From positions 1 to 64,000 of the forward strand of contig JAFIGT010000015.1 in assembly GCA_017849585.1 (NCBI GenBank): 64,000 nucleotides of DNA, in the 5' to 3' direction. Under the pieces are notes generated by a model. It was not told where the DNA came from. It ran no database searches and saw nothing but the letters and a program-made list of their open reading frames with translations. Below are positions 34,295 through 43,757 of the stretch, piece after piece (the first letter of the stretch is position 1; each line of letters starts with the position of its first letter). The translations under genes and the position numbers were made by a program. The stretch is from Verrucomicrobium sp. (GTDB taxonomy: Bacteria > Verrucomicrobiota > Verrucomicrobiia > Methylacidiphilales > UBA1321).

Positions 34295-35553
34295 ATGACA
34301 GTAAGGTTCGGTTGTGGGTTTATGACGACGGAAAGGGTCTCTTGCTTCACTATTTTTCCATTGGCATCGAATGCCTTCAGGACCACCTGATGGGTTCCCG
34401 GCGGCAGGCGGAACGAGTGCAGGAAAATCGAGTTCGGCAGATTATCCCAGGTGCGCGTGTCGGCGGCGGGATGTGCGCTGGCGGAGACGCCTTTCGAAAT
34501 CAGACCAGCCGCGACCAAGCCGAGACCCACGATGGTCTGCGTATCGTTGTTGCTGGTCATCGCCGTGGCCGCGCCCGCTACGATGGCCGCGTTGCCCGCC
34601 ATGTCGGTGGCCGATTTGAATTCCGCCTTGCCGTTGAGAATGTAATCGAGCTTGCGGGGGCCGCGCGTCGTGGCCTGCACGTAGACGCTGTCCGTCGCCG
34701 CGGTGGTGGCGGGCGCTTGCGACGGTACATCGATCTCGAGCTTCGTCGTCTTATAGTCGCCCTGCACGAACGCGAGTTTTTCGTGATATTCACCGAGCCC
34801 CACCTTGCCGGGACCCTGCCCCGCTTCGGCCACGATCAGCACATTGTCCTCTGCCGCCGGAGGCAGGACATTGCCTTGGCGATTCGGAAATTTCGCACCA
34901 CGAGCCAGCGCGTCGTTTGCGGTACCGGGATCATTTTGCTTCAACGAGGCGAACGCCAACAGCCACTCGGCGCTGTACCAGTCGCCCGAGTCCTGCTCCT
35001 TCGAAGCGATGTCCTCCACCTGCGCGCGCTTCGCACAGGCCGCCGCATTGCCCCAATCGCCATCCGCCGCGTAAAGAATGCCCCGGTACAGATAGAGTGC
35101 GGACCGTTCGTAGGCTTCGCCCTTGAACCATTTTTCCTCATCCGCCACGAATTTACTCTTCGTGCGCTCCGCCTGTTCCGCCCCGGCCTGCAGCGAGGCC
35201 ACGCGTTTGATCGCCTGATCGAAGACGCGCTTCGCCAGATCGGAGTACCCCGACCGCTCGGCGGCAAGGCCGAGCCGCATCGCGTTGAGCACATACTGCC
35301 GCTCGCCGTCCGTCAGCAAATCGATGTACATGTGCTGCAACGGCTGGGGAATCCCATCTGCCACCGCCTGCTTTTGCGCCGCTTCGATCTGTTGCACGGT
35401 CGGTCCCTTGGGACCCGAAGCGCAGGAGGTCAGCAGCAACGCTGCCGCCAAAACGCAAGTGCTACCGAGCAACCGACGGCGGCAACGGTGAGTCTCACTA
35501 GCAGGAGTCCCCTCTAATAAGAGGGGTGGCGCGTAGCGCCGGGGTGTGTGCAT
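34276..35553 (-). CDS. COG3014-like lipoprotein with helical repeats
   Basis: The product has up to 425 residues. The lipobox LTSC lies at about residues 41-44 after 'STCVLAAALLL'. A helical, TPR-like region follows (GLAAERSGYSDLAKRVFDQA; YLYRGILYAADGDWGNAAAC), then beta-rich C-terminal domains with a Gly/Ala-rich stretch near 320-360. The combination fits the COG3014-type proteins that accompany LpoB and YcfL in other phyla. The first 15-20 codons run through a palindromic repeat (35509-35547), so the true start may be an internal TTG near codon 28. It is probably part of a cell-wall-synthesis accessory complex; this is inferred from context. Confidence 0.65.
   Translation of the reverse strand: MHTPRRYAPPLLLEGTPASETHRCRRRLLGSTCVLAAALLLTSCASGPKGPTVQQIEAAQKQAVADGIPQPLQHMYIDLLTDGERQYVLNAMRLGLAAERSGYSDLAKRVFDQAIKRVASLQAGAEQAERTKSKFVADEEKWFKGEAYERSALYLYRGILYAADGDWGNAAACAKRAQVEDIASKEQDSGDWYSAEWLLAFASLKQNDPGTANDALARGAKFPNRQGNVLPPAAEDNVLIVAEAGQGPGKVGLGEYHEKLAFVQGDYKTTKLEIDVPSQAPATTAATDSVYVQATTRGPRKLDYILNGKAEFKSATDMAGNAAIVAGAATAMTSNNDTQTIVGLGLVAAGLISKGVSASAHPAADTRTWDNLPNSIFLHSFRLPPGTHQVVLKAFDANGKIVKQETLSVVINPQPNLTVIWTQLP
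35509..35547. repeat. tandem palindromes at the lipoprotein gene start
   Basis: CCCCTCTAATAAGAGGGG (35509-35526) and GGCGCGTAGCGCC (35528-35540) lie side by side, followed by GGGGTGT. Translation of such a repeat explains the odd N-terminus (HTPRRYAPPLLLEGTP) of the adjacent reading frame. Confidence 0.55.
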
Positions 35554-35598
35554 GATAAAAGAATACGCTAAAATGCGTACTTAGAACTATTTCGGCTG

Positions 35599-36213
35599 CT
35601 AGCGATAAACTGCGCTTTCCTTGCCTTCCTTCTTGATCTGGTAGGCATTGGTCCACAGCAGCTCGTCATTCTTGTTCACCAGTTTGAAGGCGATCCGGAA
35701 GTAGTCGCTCTGGCCCTGTGAACTGTTCATCGCGATGCCCTGCAATTCCGCCGTGAGGATATAATTATACGTCAGCGCCGCGCGATTCGCCGCCGCCGGT
35801 CCGCCCACTTCACCCGCTTCCTGCATCTGCTGTTCGCGCTGGTTGAAACCCGCCGTCGTGCGGTCGATGAAGCGCACCTTGCCGCCCGTGTTGTTCAGCA
35901 ACGTGTCGCGCAGGATGCTGGTGTAAAGCGAGGTGTCCACCGGGCTGCTCGATTTGTTTTGCACCGGAGTGATGATGATAATGGGCGGTTGTGCTGCCTG
36001 GGCAATCTCGCGGATATTGATGATCGACTGCGCGGCCTGCATCGCGGCAGCGTTCACATCCTGGGATTCAATGCCGGTGCCGGCGACTTGTCCTTGTGCG
36101 TTGGGGTCAACATAGCTCGGCTTCTGGTAATCACTGCCGCAACCAGCCAGCAAGGTCAACGCGGCGACGGAAAGCATCGGAACGGAAAAACGAGACAACG
36201 GGGCGAATTTCAT
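35599..36213 (-). CDS. LpoB-like penicillin-binding protein activator
   Basis: This 204-residue lipoprotein has the lipobox LAGC (about residue 25) and the LpoB core: PIIIITPVQNKSSSPVDTSLY, then ILRDTLLNNTGGKVRFIDR, then 'LTYNYILTAELQGI', and a last strand 'KLVNKNDELLWTNAYQIKKE'. In E. coli, LpoB reaches through the periplasm to stimulate the bifunctional peptidoglycan synthase PBP1b. No PBP gene is in the window, so the target is unknown. It heads a four-gene cluster on the minus strand that includes COG3014- and YcfL-like proteins. Confidence 0.85.
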   Translation of the reverse strand: MKFAPLSRFSVPMLSVAALTLLAGCGSDYQKPSYVDPNAQGQVAGTGIESQDVNAAAMQAAQSIINIREIAQAAQPPIIIITPVQNKSSSPVDTSLYTSILRDTLLNNTGGKVRFIDRTTAGFNQREQQMQEAGEVGGPAAANRAALTYNYILTAELQGIAMNSSQGQSDYFRIAFKLVNKNDELLWTNAYQIKKEGKESAVYR

Positions 36214-36286
36214 AGGGTATGATTAATAGTAGAACGTTGTTTAGAGCCTAAAGTTTCAAAAAATCGTGTCAACTGCCGCCCAAACG

Positions 36287-37036
36287 TTATTTCTTGGATC
36301 GTTGCGCAAGACACATCCAGTCCCACGGGAACGGGGTTCCCATCCATTTCGGCGCCTCATCGAATTCCGTATCCCAATGGTATTCAATCTTTTCGAGAGC
36401 GCACAGCTTCAATCCGCGCTGACTCAGCTCCGACTCCAGCTCTTCCCGCAGGTAATGCTTCGTCGGCACGCCCTCGATTTTCACAATGCCCTCCCTGGCC
36501 CGCTTGGAATCCAGCACCTTGTCCGGCAACCGGGGCGTGCGGCGGCGGCGATTCCACTCCGCGAGGCGGGCCGCGGTCCACAAAACCGATTCTAGTGACG
36601 GCACCACGAGCAGGAGATGACCGCCCGGTCGCAATGCGCGGATCAGGTTGTCGAGAATCGCCTCGCGCAGCGGTCGCGACTCCGCAATGAGCACATTCAC
36701 GTTCACCACGACGTCCAGCTTTGGCAACGCCGCGAGCGCTTTCCCGCGACGGCTCAGGTCCGCCGCGCCATACTCGATATTCGTGAACCGGCGGCACGAC
36801 GCCCGCGCGATCTCCACCAGCTTCGGCGACAAATCAATCGCGTGCACCTTCCCGAACCGCCGCGCCACTTCGGGCAAAATGATGCCACTTCCGCAGCCCA
36901 GATCGCCCGCCACGCCGCGCGGATTCGCCACTCGCTCCATCGCGCGCAAGAGCACGCCGTTGCGGTCATTGCGCAGCACGGAGAAAATATCGTCGTCGTA
37001 ACAGGCCGCAGCCCGGTTCCAGTAAGTAATATCCAT
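36287..37036 (-). CDS. class I SAM-dependent methyltransferase
   Basis: This 249-residue enzyme has the Rossmann-type SAM site GDLGCGSGIILPEVARRF (motif I, about 46-63). The acidic residue of motif II is in VHAIDLSP, and a motif IV-like KLDVVVNVNVLIAE follows. The start at 37036 (MDITYWNRAAACYDDD) is chosen because the preceding 22 codons look non-native. The substrate is unknown; the pattern is that of small-molecule or lipid methylases of the UbiE/Methyltransf_11 type. It is divergent from dnaE. Confidence 0.85.
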   Translation of the reverse strand: MDITYWNRAAACYDDDIFSVLRNDRNGVLLRAMERVANPRGVAGDLGCGSGIILPEVARRFGKVHAIDLSPKLVEIARASCRRFTNIEYGAADLSRRGKALAALPKLDVVVNVNVLIAESRPLREAILDNLIRALRPGGHLLLVVPSLESVLWTAARLAEWNRRRRTPRLPDKVLDSKRAREGIVKIEGVPTKHYLREELESELSQRGLKLCALEKIEYHWDTEFDEAPKWMGTPFPWDWMCLAQRSKK

Positions 37037-37145
37037 CGATAACCTGCAGCATACGAAGTAGAACGAAATTTTCGATGCATTCCTGCACAAAATTTCTCGC
37101 ACAACGCGAATGCGGACCTAAAACTTAACGCTCGCCTCCTTTATT

Positions 37146-40100
37146 ATGTCCGCCTCCTTCGTCCATCTTCACGTCCACAGCGAGTACAGCCTTCTCGACG
37201 GTGCCTGCCGCACCGGGGATATGGCCAAGACCGCGAAAAAAATGGGCATGCCCGCCGTGGCGCTCACTGATCACGGCAATCTCTTCGGCGCGATCGAGTT
37301 CATCAAGAATTGCAAGAAGGCCGACATCAAACCGATCATCGGTTGCGAAGTCTACCTCGCCCCCGGCAGCCGTCTCGAAAAGAAATCCAGTTCCGGCAAG
37401 GACGCCTCCTCGCATCTGCTCCTGCTCGCGAAGGACCTCGACGGCTACAACAGCCTGATCAAGCTCGTCAGCGCGGCGCACCTCGAAGGCTTCTACTACA
37501 AGCCCCGCATCGACAAAGAAATCCTCTCCCAGTTCCGCAAGGGACTCATCTGCACCAGCGCCTGCATCAAGGGCGAAATAGCGCAAGCCATCCTCACGGG
37601 GGACATGGCAGCGGCGGAAAAATCGATCGACGACTTCAAGCAGATCTTCGGCGCGGACGACTTCTATCTCGAGATGGCCGACCACGGCCTGGAGCAGCAA
37701 AAAATCGTCAACCGCGAGCTCAAGCAACTCTCGAAAAAGTTCGGTCTCAAGCTCGTCGCGACGAATGACGTCCACTACATCAAGAAAGAGCACAGCGAAG
37801 CGCACGACATCCTGCTCTGCATCGGCACCGGCTCGCATCAGGCCGACGAAAAGCGGCTGCGTTATCCCTCGCCTGAATTCTATTTCAAAACGCCCGAGGA
37901 AATGGCCGCGCTGTTCCCGGACTGCCCGGAGGCGCTCGCCAACACGCTCGAAATCGCCGAGAAGTGCAATCTGAAGATGCAGCTCGGGTTGAACAATTAC
38001 CCCGAGTACGATCCGCCCGAAGGGATGACCCGTTCCGGTTATCTTCGGCACCTCTGCGAGCAAGGCTTGATCAAGCGCTTCGGCAATCCGAGCCAGGAGA
38101 TGAAGGATCGTCTCGACATGGAGCTCGCGGTTCTGGAGAAAACCGGTTTCATCAGCTACTTCCTCATCGTCTGGGATTTCATCAACTACGCCAAGAGCAA
38201 CGGCATTCCGGTCGGTCCGGGTCGTGGTAGCGCGGCGGGCAGTATGATCGCTTACCTGCTCGAGATCACCGATCTCGATCCGGTGCGCTACGGACTGTTC
38301 TTCGAACGCTTCCTCAATCCCGAACGCGTGTCGCCTCCCGATATCGACGTCGACTTTTGCTACAACCGACGGCCCGAGGTCATCGAGTACGTGCGGCGCA
38401 AGTACGGCGAAAAGTCCGTCGCGCAGATCATCACCTTCGGCACGCTCGGCGCGAAGGCCGCCATCCGCGACGTCGCCCGCGTGCTCGGCATGAGCTACGG
38501 CGATGGCGACCGTCTCTCGAAGATGATTCCCTTCGATCCGAAGTTCACGCTCAACCCGAAGTACGACGACAAGGGCGAAGTGAAAGCCGAGGGCTATCGC
38601 GGCATCGCCGACATGCTCAAGGCCTACAACGAGGAAGAAGGCAGCAAGCGCGTGATCGATTACGCGTTGATCCTCGAGGGACTCTCCCGACAGGCGGGCG
38701 TCCACGCGGCGGGCGTCGTGATCGCCTCTGGCGACTTGACCGATTCGGTCCCGCTCACCCGGGACGATAGCGGCGCAGTTGTCACCCAGTACGACATGGA
38801 CGGGCTCACCGAAGTCGGCGCGCTCAAGATGGACTTTCTCGGCCTGAAAACGTTGACCGTCATTCAGGACTGTCTCGACATGATCGAGAAGACGGAGGGC
38901 AAGAAAATCGCCCCGAGCGAAATTCCGCTCGACGATCCCGAAACATACGATCTCCTCAGCCGCGCGCAAAACACCGGCCTGTTCCAGGTGGAATCGCAGG
39001 GTATGTGCAACGCGTGTCGTCAGGTCCGCCCGAAGCAGATCGAGGACATCATCGCGCTCGTGGCGCTCTATCGCCCCGGCCCGATGGACAACATCCAGGT
39101 CTACGCCGATCGCAAACTCGGTCGCTCCAAGGTCGAGTACGATCATCCGCTCCTCGAAAAAATCCTGAAGGAAACCTACGGCATCATCATCTATCAGGAA
39201 CAGGTTATGCAGGCCGCGAGCTTGCTGGCCGGTTACTCGCTCGGCGAGGCGGACTTGCTCCGTCGCGCGATGGGTAAGAAGAAGGTCGAGGAAATGGTCA
39301 AGCAGCGCGCCATGTTCACCGAGGGCGCGGCCAAGATTAACAACATCCCCGCCGATCAAGCGGGCCACATTTTCGATCAGCTCGAGAAATTCGCCGGGTA
39401 CGGTTTCAACAAAGCGCACGCCGCCTGTTACGGCGTCCTCGCCTTCCAGACCGCTTGGTTGAAGACCCATTATCCCGTCCACTTCATGGCCTCGCTGATG
39501 TCCAACGATATGGACAACACCGACAAGATTGCGGTCTTCGTCGGTGAAGCCAAGGCGCTCGGCATCGAAGTGCTCCCGCCGTGCGTCAATGCCAGCCGCG
39601 CCACTTTCACCATCCACGGCAAATCAATTCGCTACGGACTCTCTGCCATCAAGAACGTCGGTCAGGCCGCCGTGGAGCAGATCATTGAGACCCGCGAAAA
39701 GAGCGGCCCCTTCGCCAGCATGGTCGATCTTTGCTTGCGCGTCGGCACACGCTCGATGAACAAGAAGACCCTTGAAAGTCTCATCAAGGCGGGCGCGATG
39801 GATCTTTTCGGCGAAACGCGCGCGCAGCTCTTCAGCGAAATCGACGCCGCTCTCGCGCAAGCCGGTGTCGCCACGCGCGACCGCGAACTCGGCCAGGGGT
39901 CGCTCCTCGATGTCTTCGGCGCGACCGATTCCCCGCAACCGAAACGCAGTGGCAAATCACTTCCCGAGTGGAGCACCACCGAACGGCTCGGCTACGAAAA
40001 AGAACTCCTCGGATTTTACATCAGCGGTCACCCGCTCGACGACTATGCCGCAGAGTTACACGCGTTGCAGATGACCACGATTGAAGGTCTCGCCAATCTC

Positions 40101-40658
40101 GATGCCGACGTCGACACACGTATTGCGGGCCTCCTCAACAAAGTGGAAGTGCGCCTCTCGCAAAAGGACAAGCGTCCGTGGGCGAAATTCATCGTGGAAG
40201 ATCACACTGGCTCCACCGAAATTCTCCTCTTCCCCGACAGCTACGCCGCGTTGCCGCGTTCCTATGCGGTGGGCGAAGTCGTCATCATTGCGGGTTCTGT
40301 TGACCGTCGCGACGAACAACCCAAGCTCAAGGTAAACCAGATCTGGGGCCTCGAAGAAGCGCGCGGACTGTTCCGTCAACTCACCGTCAATGTCCCACTC
40401 GAACAGTGGACCTCCGAACGCTGGAAGGAATTGCAGGACCTGCTCCTCGATCACTCCGGCACGATTCCGCTGCGCTTCCACTGCACCAAGGACAACGGCC
40501 GCTACATCGATCTCGACGCCGGAAAACCGTACAACGTCGATCTCTCCCCGCTGCTCCTCAAGCGGCTCCGCACCTACATCAGCGCCGACTGCCTCAGCCT
40601 CATCGCCACCCAGCAACTCCCGCCGCGCCCCAAGCGCAAGTGGGCGCCGCGGAATTAA
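37146..40658 (+). CDS. dnaE: DNA polymerase III subunit alpha
   Basis: This is the replicative DNA polymerase catalytic subunit, 1170 residues, a normal DnaE1 length. The N-terminal PHP domain shows HLHVHSEYSLLDGACR (about 7-22) and 'LTDHGNLFGA'. The C-family polymerase core has GRGSAAGSMIAYLLEI and the catalytic aspartates in PPDIDVDFCYNRRPEVI (about 398-414). A tandem HhH and an OB-fold ('VEDHTGSTEILLFPDSY') lie in the C-terminal third. No proofreading exonuclease domain is present, as expected for DnaE. The gene is monocistronic. Confidence 0.98.
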   Translation: MSASFVHLHVHSEYSLLDGACRTGDMAKTAKKMGMPAVALTDHGNLFGAIEFIKNCKKADIKPIIGCEVYLAPGSRLEKKSSSGKDASSHLLLLAKDLDGYNSLIKLVSAAHLEGFYYKPRIDKEILSQFRKGLICTSACIKGEIAQAILTGDMAAAEKSIDDFKQIFGADDFYLEMADHGLEQQKIVNRELKQLSKKFGLKLVATNDVHYIKKEHSEAHDILLCIGTGSHQADEKRLRYPSPEFYFKTPEEMAALFPDCPEALANTLEIAEKCNLKMQLGLNNYPEYDPPEGMTRSGYLRHLCEQGLIKRFGNPSQEMKDRLDMELAVLEKTGFISYFLIVWDFINYAKSNGIPVGPGRGSAAGSMIAYLLEITDLDPVRYGLFFERFLNPERVSPPDIDVDFCYNRRPEVIEYVRRKYGEKSVAQIITFGTLGAKAAIRDVARVLGMSYGDGDRLSKMIPFDPKFTLNPKYDDKGEVKAEGYRGIADMLKAYNEEEGSKRVIDYALILEGLSRQAGVHAAGVVIASGDLTDSVPLTRDDSGAVVTQYDMDGLTEVGALKMDFLGLKTLTVIQDCLDMIEKTEGKKIAPSEIPLDDPETYDLLSRAQNTGLFQVESQGMCNACRQVRPKQIEDIIALVALYRPGPMDNIQVYADRKLGRSKVEYDHPLLEKILKETYGIIIYQEQVMQAASLLAGYSLGEADLLRRAMGKKKVEEMVKQRAMFTEGAAKINNIPADQAGHIFDQLEKFAGYGFNKAHAACYGVLAFQTAWLKTHYPVHFMASLMSNDMDNTDKIAVFVGEAKALGIEVLPPCVNASRATFTIHGKSIRYGLSAIKNVGQAAVEQIIETREKSGPFASMVDLCLRVGTRSMNKKTLESLIKAGAMDLFGETRAQLFSEIDAALAQAGVATRDRELGQGSLLDVFGATDSPQPKRSGKSLPEWSTTERLGYEKELLGFYISGHPLDDYAAELHALQMTTIEGLANLDADVDTRIAGLLNKVEVRLSQKDKRPWAKFIVEDHTGSTEILLFPDSYAALPRSYAVGEVVIIAGSVDRRDEQPKLKVNQIWGLEEARGLFRQLTVNVPLEQWTSERWKELQDLLLDHSGTIPLRFHCTKDNGRYIDLDAGKPYNVDLSPLLLKRLRTYISADCLSLIATQQLPPRPKRKWAPRN

Positions 40659-40720
40659 GAGAAAAGGGGACGGGAAGGCCGCAGATTCAAACGCCTCTGC
40701 GTTGTGAGTCATGCTGTATG

Positions 40721-41386
40721 TCACACCGGCGGCTTCAGATTACTCACCGACGTGATCGTCCGGTTGAACAGGATATGTTCCGTGCCGTCGAGACCTTCCA
40801 GCTTCACCACGCGCAGGCCCACCTCGCGCACGAAACCGGTCTTGTCGCCGATCTGCACGAAATCGCCGATCTGCAGCTGATCCTCGAATAGCAAGCCGAA
40901 GCCCGTGATCATGTCCTGGACCAAACCTTGCGAACCGAAACCGACTGCGCCTGCGACAATCGCGCCGCCGACCGTCAGACTTTGCGACGACACTCCCCAT
41001 AGGAGCAACACCTTGAACACCGCAATGCAGGCCACCGTGTAACGCGCCACGCTCAGCAGGATGCTTTGCAGCGTATCGATTTTCTTGAGTTGCGACGGAC
41101 GGCCCAACCGCCGCTCGCGCGCGATCCGGCACGTGCTGCGCACGATGGTCTCCAGAATGAAACCGATCAGCAAGGCGATCCCCACGATGATCGTGCTCGT
41201 GATCAAATGCTCCACCATCTCCCGGTACGTCGCCAACTCCAGCCAGCGCGAGGCCAGCAACGCGCCGATACTTCCTTGCGGCGCCGCAGAAGGCGCAGCC
41301 GTGGCGGTAGTCTCCACATTAGTGGAGCTTGCTACTCCATTAGATAAAATGTTATAGCAATAAATCGTCAGGTTTGATGCTTGCAT
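40721..41386 (-). CDS. short MscS-family mechanosensitive channel
   Basis: This 221-residue inner-membrane protein has three predicted helices ([19 protein letters not shown]; '[19 protein letters not shown]'; the pore helix '[20 protein letters not shown]'). The beta domain ([20 protein letters not shown]...[11 protein letters not shown]) follows. It ends right after the beta domain, so the alpha-beta cytoplasmic cage of full MscS is missing. The family releases solutes upon osmotic downshift. No frameshift is visible, so this appears to be a naturally short form. Confidence 0.88.
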   Translation of the reverse strand: MQASNLTIYCYNILSNGVASSTNVETTATAAPSAAPQGSIGALLASRWLELATYREMVEHLITSTIIVGIALLIGFILETIVRSTCRIARERRLGRPSQLKKIDTLQSILLSVARYTVACIAVFKVLLLWGVSSQSLTVGGAIVAGAVGFGSQGLVQDMITGFGLLFEDQLQIGDFVQIGDKTGFVREVGLRVVKLEGLDGTEHILFNRTITSVSNLKPPV

Positions 41387-41455
41387 GCTTCCCCGGGTTC
41401 AATAAAATTAGCCTTTCTAATCTTAACCATTATACCACACAGGAGATTATCTAGA

Positions 41456-42376
41456 ATGAAAATTACAGTCGTCGGTGCCGGTTTTGTTGGCGCGACCACC
41501 GCGCAACGTCTCGTTGAAAAGAACCTCGGTGAAGTCGTGTTGCACGACATCGTTGAAGGCATGCCCCAGGGCAAGGCTCTCGACATGATGCAGTCCGCCT
41601 GTATCGAAGGCTTCGACAGCCTCATCAAGGGCACCAACAGCCCCGCCGATTACGAAGGTTCTGATATCGTTGTCGTCACCAGCGGTCTGGCCCGTCAGCC
41701 TGGCATGAGCCGCGATGACCTTCTCGCCAAGAACGCGGAAATCGTGGGTGGCGTCGCCGACAACATCAAGAAGTACGCCCCGAACGCGATCGTCATCGTC
41801 GTCAGCAACCCGCTCGACGTCATGACCTACCTCGTGGCCGCCAAGACCGGTTTCGCCAAGAACAAGGTCATGGGCATGGCCGGCGTGCTCGACAGCGCCC
41901 GCTTCCGCTGGTTCATCGCCGACGAACTCAAAGTCTCCCCCCGCGACGTCGACGCCATGGTGCTCGGCGGACACGGTGATGACATGGTTCCGCTCACCCG
42001 CTACTCCACCGTTTCCGGTATCAGCATCGAAGCCTTGATCCCCAAGGACAAGCTCGACGCGATGGTCGTGCGCACCCGCAACGGCGGCGCCGAAATCGTG
42101 AAGCTCCTCCAAAAGGGCAGCGCCTACTACGCTCCTTCCGCCTCGACCGTGCAGATGGTGCAGAGCATCGTTCGCGATGAAAAGCGCGTTCTCCCCGTGG
42201 CCGCTTACTGCGACGGCGAATACGGCATCAAGGGCCAATTCGTCGGCGTTCCCGCCATCCTCGGCAAGAACGGCGTCGAAAAGATCATCAAGCTCGACCT
42301 CACCAACGACGAACTCGGCCAGCTCCAAGCTTCCGCCGCGCATGTCGCCAAGAGCGTCAGCACGCTGAAAATCTAA
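41456..42376 (+). CDS. mdh: malate dehydrogenase
   Basis: This TCA-cycle enzyme oxidises malate to oxaloacetate with NAD. The 306-residue, LDH-like MDH has the N-terminal NAD-binding [11 protein letters not shown] and, later, the malate-specific Arg in [12 protein letters not shown] (about 80-91). The catalytic Asp is in [11 protein letters not shown] and the His is in [10 protein letters not shown] (about 172-181). The start at 41456 is preceded by AGGAG at 41441-41445, one of the few clear Shine-Dalgarno sites in the window. A strong terminator follows, so the gene is monocistronic. Confidence 0.97.
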   Translation: MKITVVGAGFVGATTAQRLVEKNLGEVVLHDIVEGMPQGKALDMMQSACIEGFDSLIKGTNSPADYEGSDIVVVTSGLARQPGMSRDDLLAKNAEIVGGVADNIKKYAPNAIVIVVSNPLDVMTYLVAAKTGFAKNKVMGMAGVLDSARFRWFIADELKVSPRDVDAMVLGGHGDDMVPLTRYSTVSGISIEALIPKDKLDAMVVRTRNGGAEIVKLLQKGSAYYAPSASTVQMVQSIVRDEKRVLPVAAYCDGEYGIKGQFVGVPAILGKNGVEKIIKLDLTNDELGQLQASAAHVAKSVSTLKI

Positions 42377-42424
42377 TTGGAAGAAAGCTTTCAGCGATCA
42401 GCTGTCAGCCTTCAACCAAACTAA

Positions 42425-42455
42425 AGCCCGTCCCATCTCTGGGGCGGGCTTTTTG
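42425..42455 (+). terminator. intrinsic terminator of mdh
   Basis: AGCCCGTCCC (from 42425) and GGGGCGGGCT form a stable stem with a short loop, followed directly by TTTTT. It starts about 48 bases after the mdh stop. Confidence 0.9.
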
Positions 42456-42634
42456 TTGCGTGGCGTAGCATCCAGTAACCTCACGCCCGATCTGGATCTC
42501 TGTTGTAGCCGAAGCTTTCGGTCGGGGCTTCTCGGCAATGTCGATCGTCAGAAACCGAAATCCAAAAAAATCGGCGTCAATCTGCGGACTTCTCTTCCTC
42601 CATCCGATCTCTGGCGCAGTGAAGTTTTTTTTCT

Positions 42635-42654
42635 GGGTGCAGCGTCACGCTGCC
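42635..42654. repeat. CAGCGTNACGCTG palindrome (copy 2)
   Basis: GGGTGCAGCGTCACGCTGCC contains the palindrome GCAGCGTCACGCTGC, preceded by GGGT as in the copy at 56457. It lies upstream of the heptosyltransferase start. Confidence 0.55.
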
Positions 42655-42689
42655 AAAAAGCATTTCATTACTCGTCTATATTTGATTGG

Positions 42690-43751
42690 ATGGTGACGAT
42701 GGCTTCTGAAATTAAAGAACAACCCACCTCTGCGGATCTCCCGCCATCGCACCCCAGCGTGACGAACAAGGGCTTCACCCTGCGCACGCCCGTGATTGTC
42801 CGCAGTCCCAACTGGCTCGGCGATTGCATCATGGCCATGCCCGCCGTGCGCAATCTGAAGACCCTCCTCGGCGCGGAACCTCTCACCGTCGCCGCTCCGG
42901 CCAAGATCGCCGCGATCTGGCGCACGTGTCCCTTTGTCGATCAGGTCATCCCACTCGAAAAACCGCGCTCCTTCATCAAATCCTCCTCGCAGTTGCGCCA
43001 GGGCAAATACGGTTCCGCCGTGCTCCTGCCCAATTCGCTGCGCACCGCGCTCGAAGCCACCCTCGCGCTCATCCCGCAGATCATCGGCTACCCCGGTCAC
43101 GCCCGCGCGTGGCTACTCACGAACGTCGTCGAAAAATCGGCTTTCAGTTTTCAGCGCCAACATCTCCAGTACGCCTACATCGACCTCATCTCCGCGCTCG
43201 GGGCGAATGACGACGACACGTTTCCGGCGCTGACCGTTCCCAAGTTGGAAATCTCTGCTGACGCGAAACCACAGTTCAGTCTTTGTCCCGGCGCGGAGTA
43301 CGGCCCGGCGAAACGCTGGCCCGCCGCGTACTATGCCGAAGTGGCGCGTAAATTCATCAACGAGCACAACGCCCGTGTGGTCTTGCTCGGAGCGGCGAAA
43401 GATCAAGAATGCGCCGCCGAGATCACCACGCTCTGTCCCGGCGTGGAAAATAAAGTGGGCCAGACCACGCTCGAAGACTTCATCGCCGAACTCACCCGCT
43501 CGCGTCTCGTCCTGTGCAACGACAGCGGCTCGATGCATCTTGCCTCCGCGCTCGGCGTGCCGACTGTCGCGATCTTCGGTTCGACCGAACCGCGCCGCAC
43601 CTCACCGCTCGGTCCGCGCACCGACATCCTGCGCGAGCACGTCCCGTGCAGTCCGTGTTTTCTCCGCGAATGTCCGCTCGATTTTCGCTGCATGACCGCG
43701 TTGCCGCCGGAGAAAGTCCTCCCCGTCTGTTTCGCGCGCTGGGCTGCGTGA
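42690..43751 (+). CDS. waaF: lipopolysaccharide heptosyltransferase II-like (GT9)
   Basis: This enzyme transfers heptose from ADP-heptose to the inner core of LPS on the cytoplasmic side. The 353-residue GT9 protein has the N-terminal NWLGDCIMAMPAVRNLK motif, a central 'CPGAEYGPAKRWP', and the C-terminal donor-binding region NDSGSMHLASALGVPTVAIF, followed by GSTEP. The start at 42690 was taken over a longer frame that runs back through the mdh terminator. It implies a Gram-negative outer membrane with LPS. WaaF rather than WaaC is inferred from the 'CSPCFLRECP' segment. Confidence 0.88.
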   Translation: MVTMASEIKEQPTSADLPPSHPSVTNKGFTLRTPVIVRSPNWLGDCIMAMPAVRNLKTLLGAEPLTVAAPAKIAAIWRTCPFVDQVIPLEKPRSFIKSSSQLRQGKYGSAVLLPNSLRTALEATLALIPQIIGYPGHARAWLLTNVVEKSAFSFQRQHLQYAYIDLISALGANDDDTFPALTVPKLEISADAKPQFSLCPGAEYGPAKRWPAAYYAEVARKFINEHNARVVLLGAAKDQECAAEITTLCPGVENKVGQTTLEDFIAELTRSRLVLCNDSGSMHLASALGVPTVAIFGSTEPRRTSPLGPRTDILREHVPCSPCFLRECPLDFRCMTALPPEKVLPVCFARWAA

Positions 43752-43757
43752 CGCCGG

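Noticed and set aside
37125-39617. 830-codon minus-strand reading frame opposite dnaE
   Set aside because: dnaE is unambiguous on the plus strand with all polymerase motifs; the opposite frame is a codon-bias shadow.
41400-41455. Promoter boxes for mdh
   Set aside because: Several AT-rich hexamers exist but none forms a -10/-35 pair with acceptable spacing; only the ribosome binding site is convincing.
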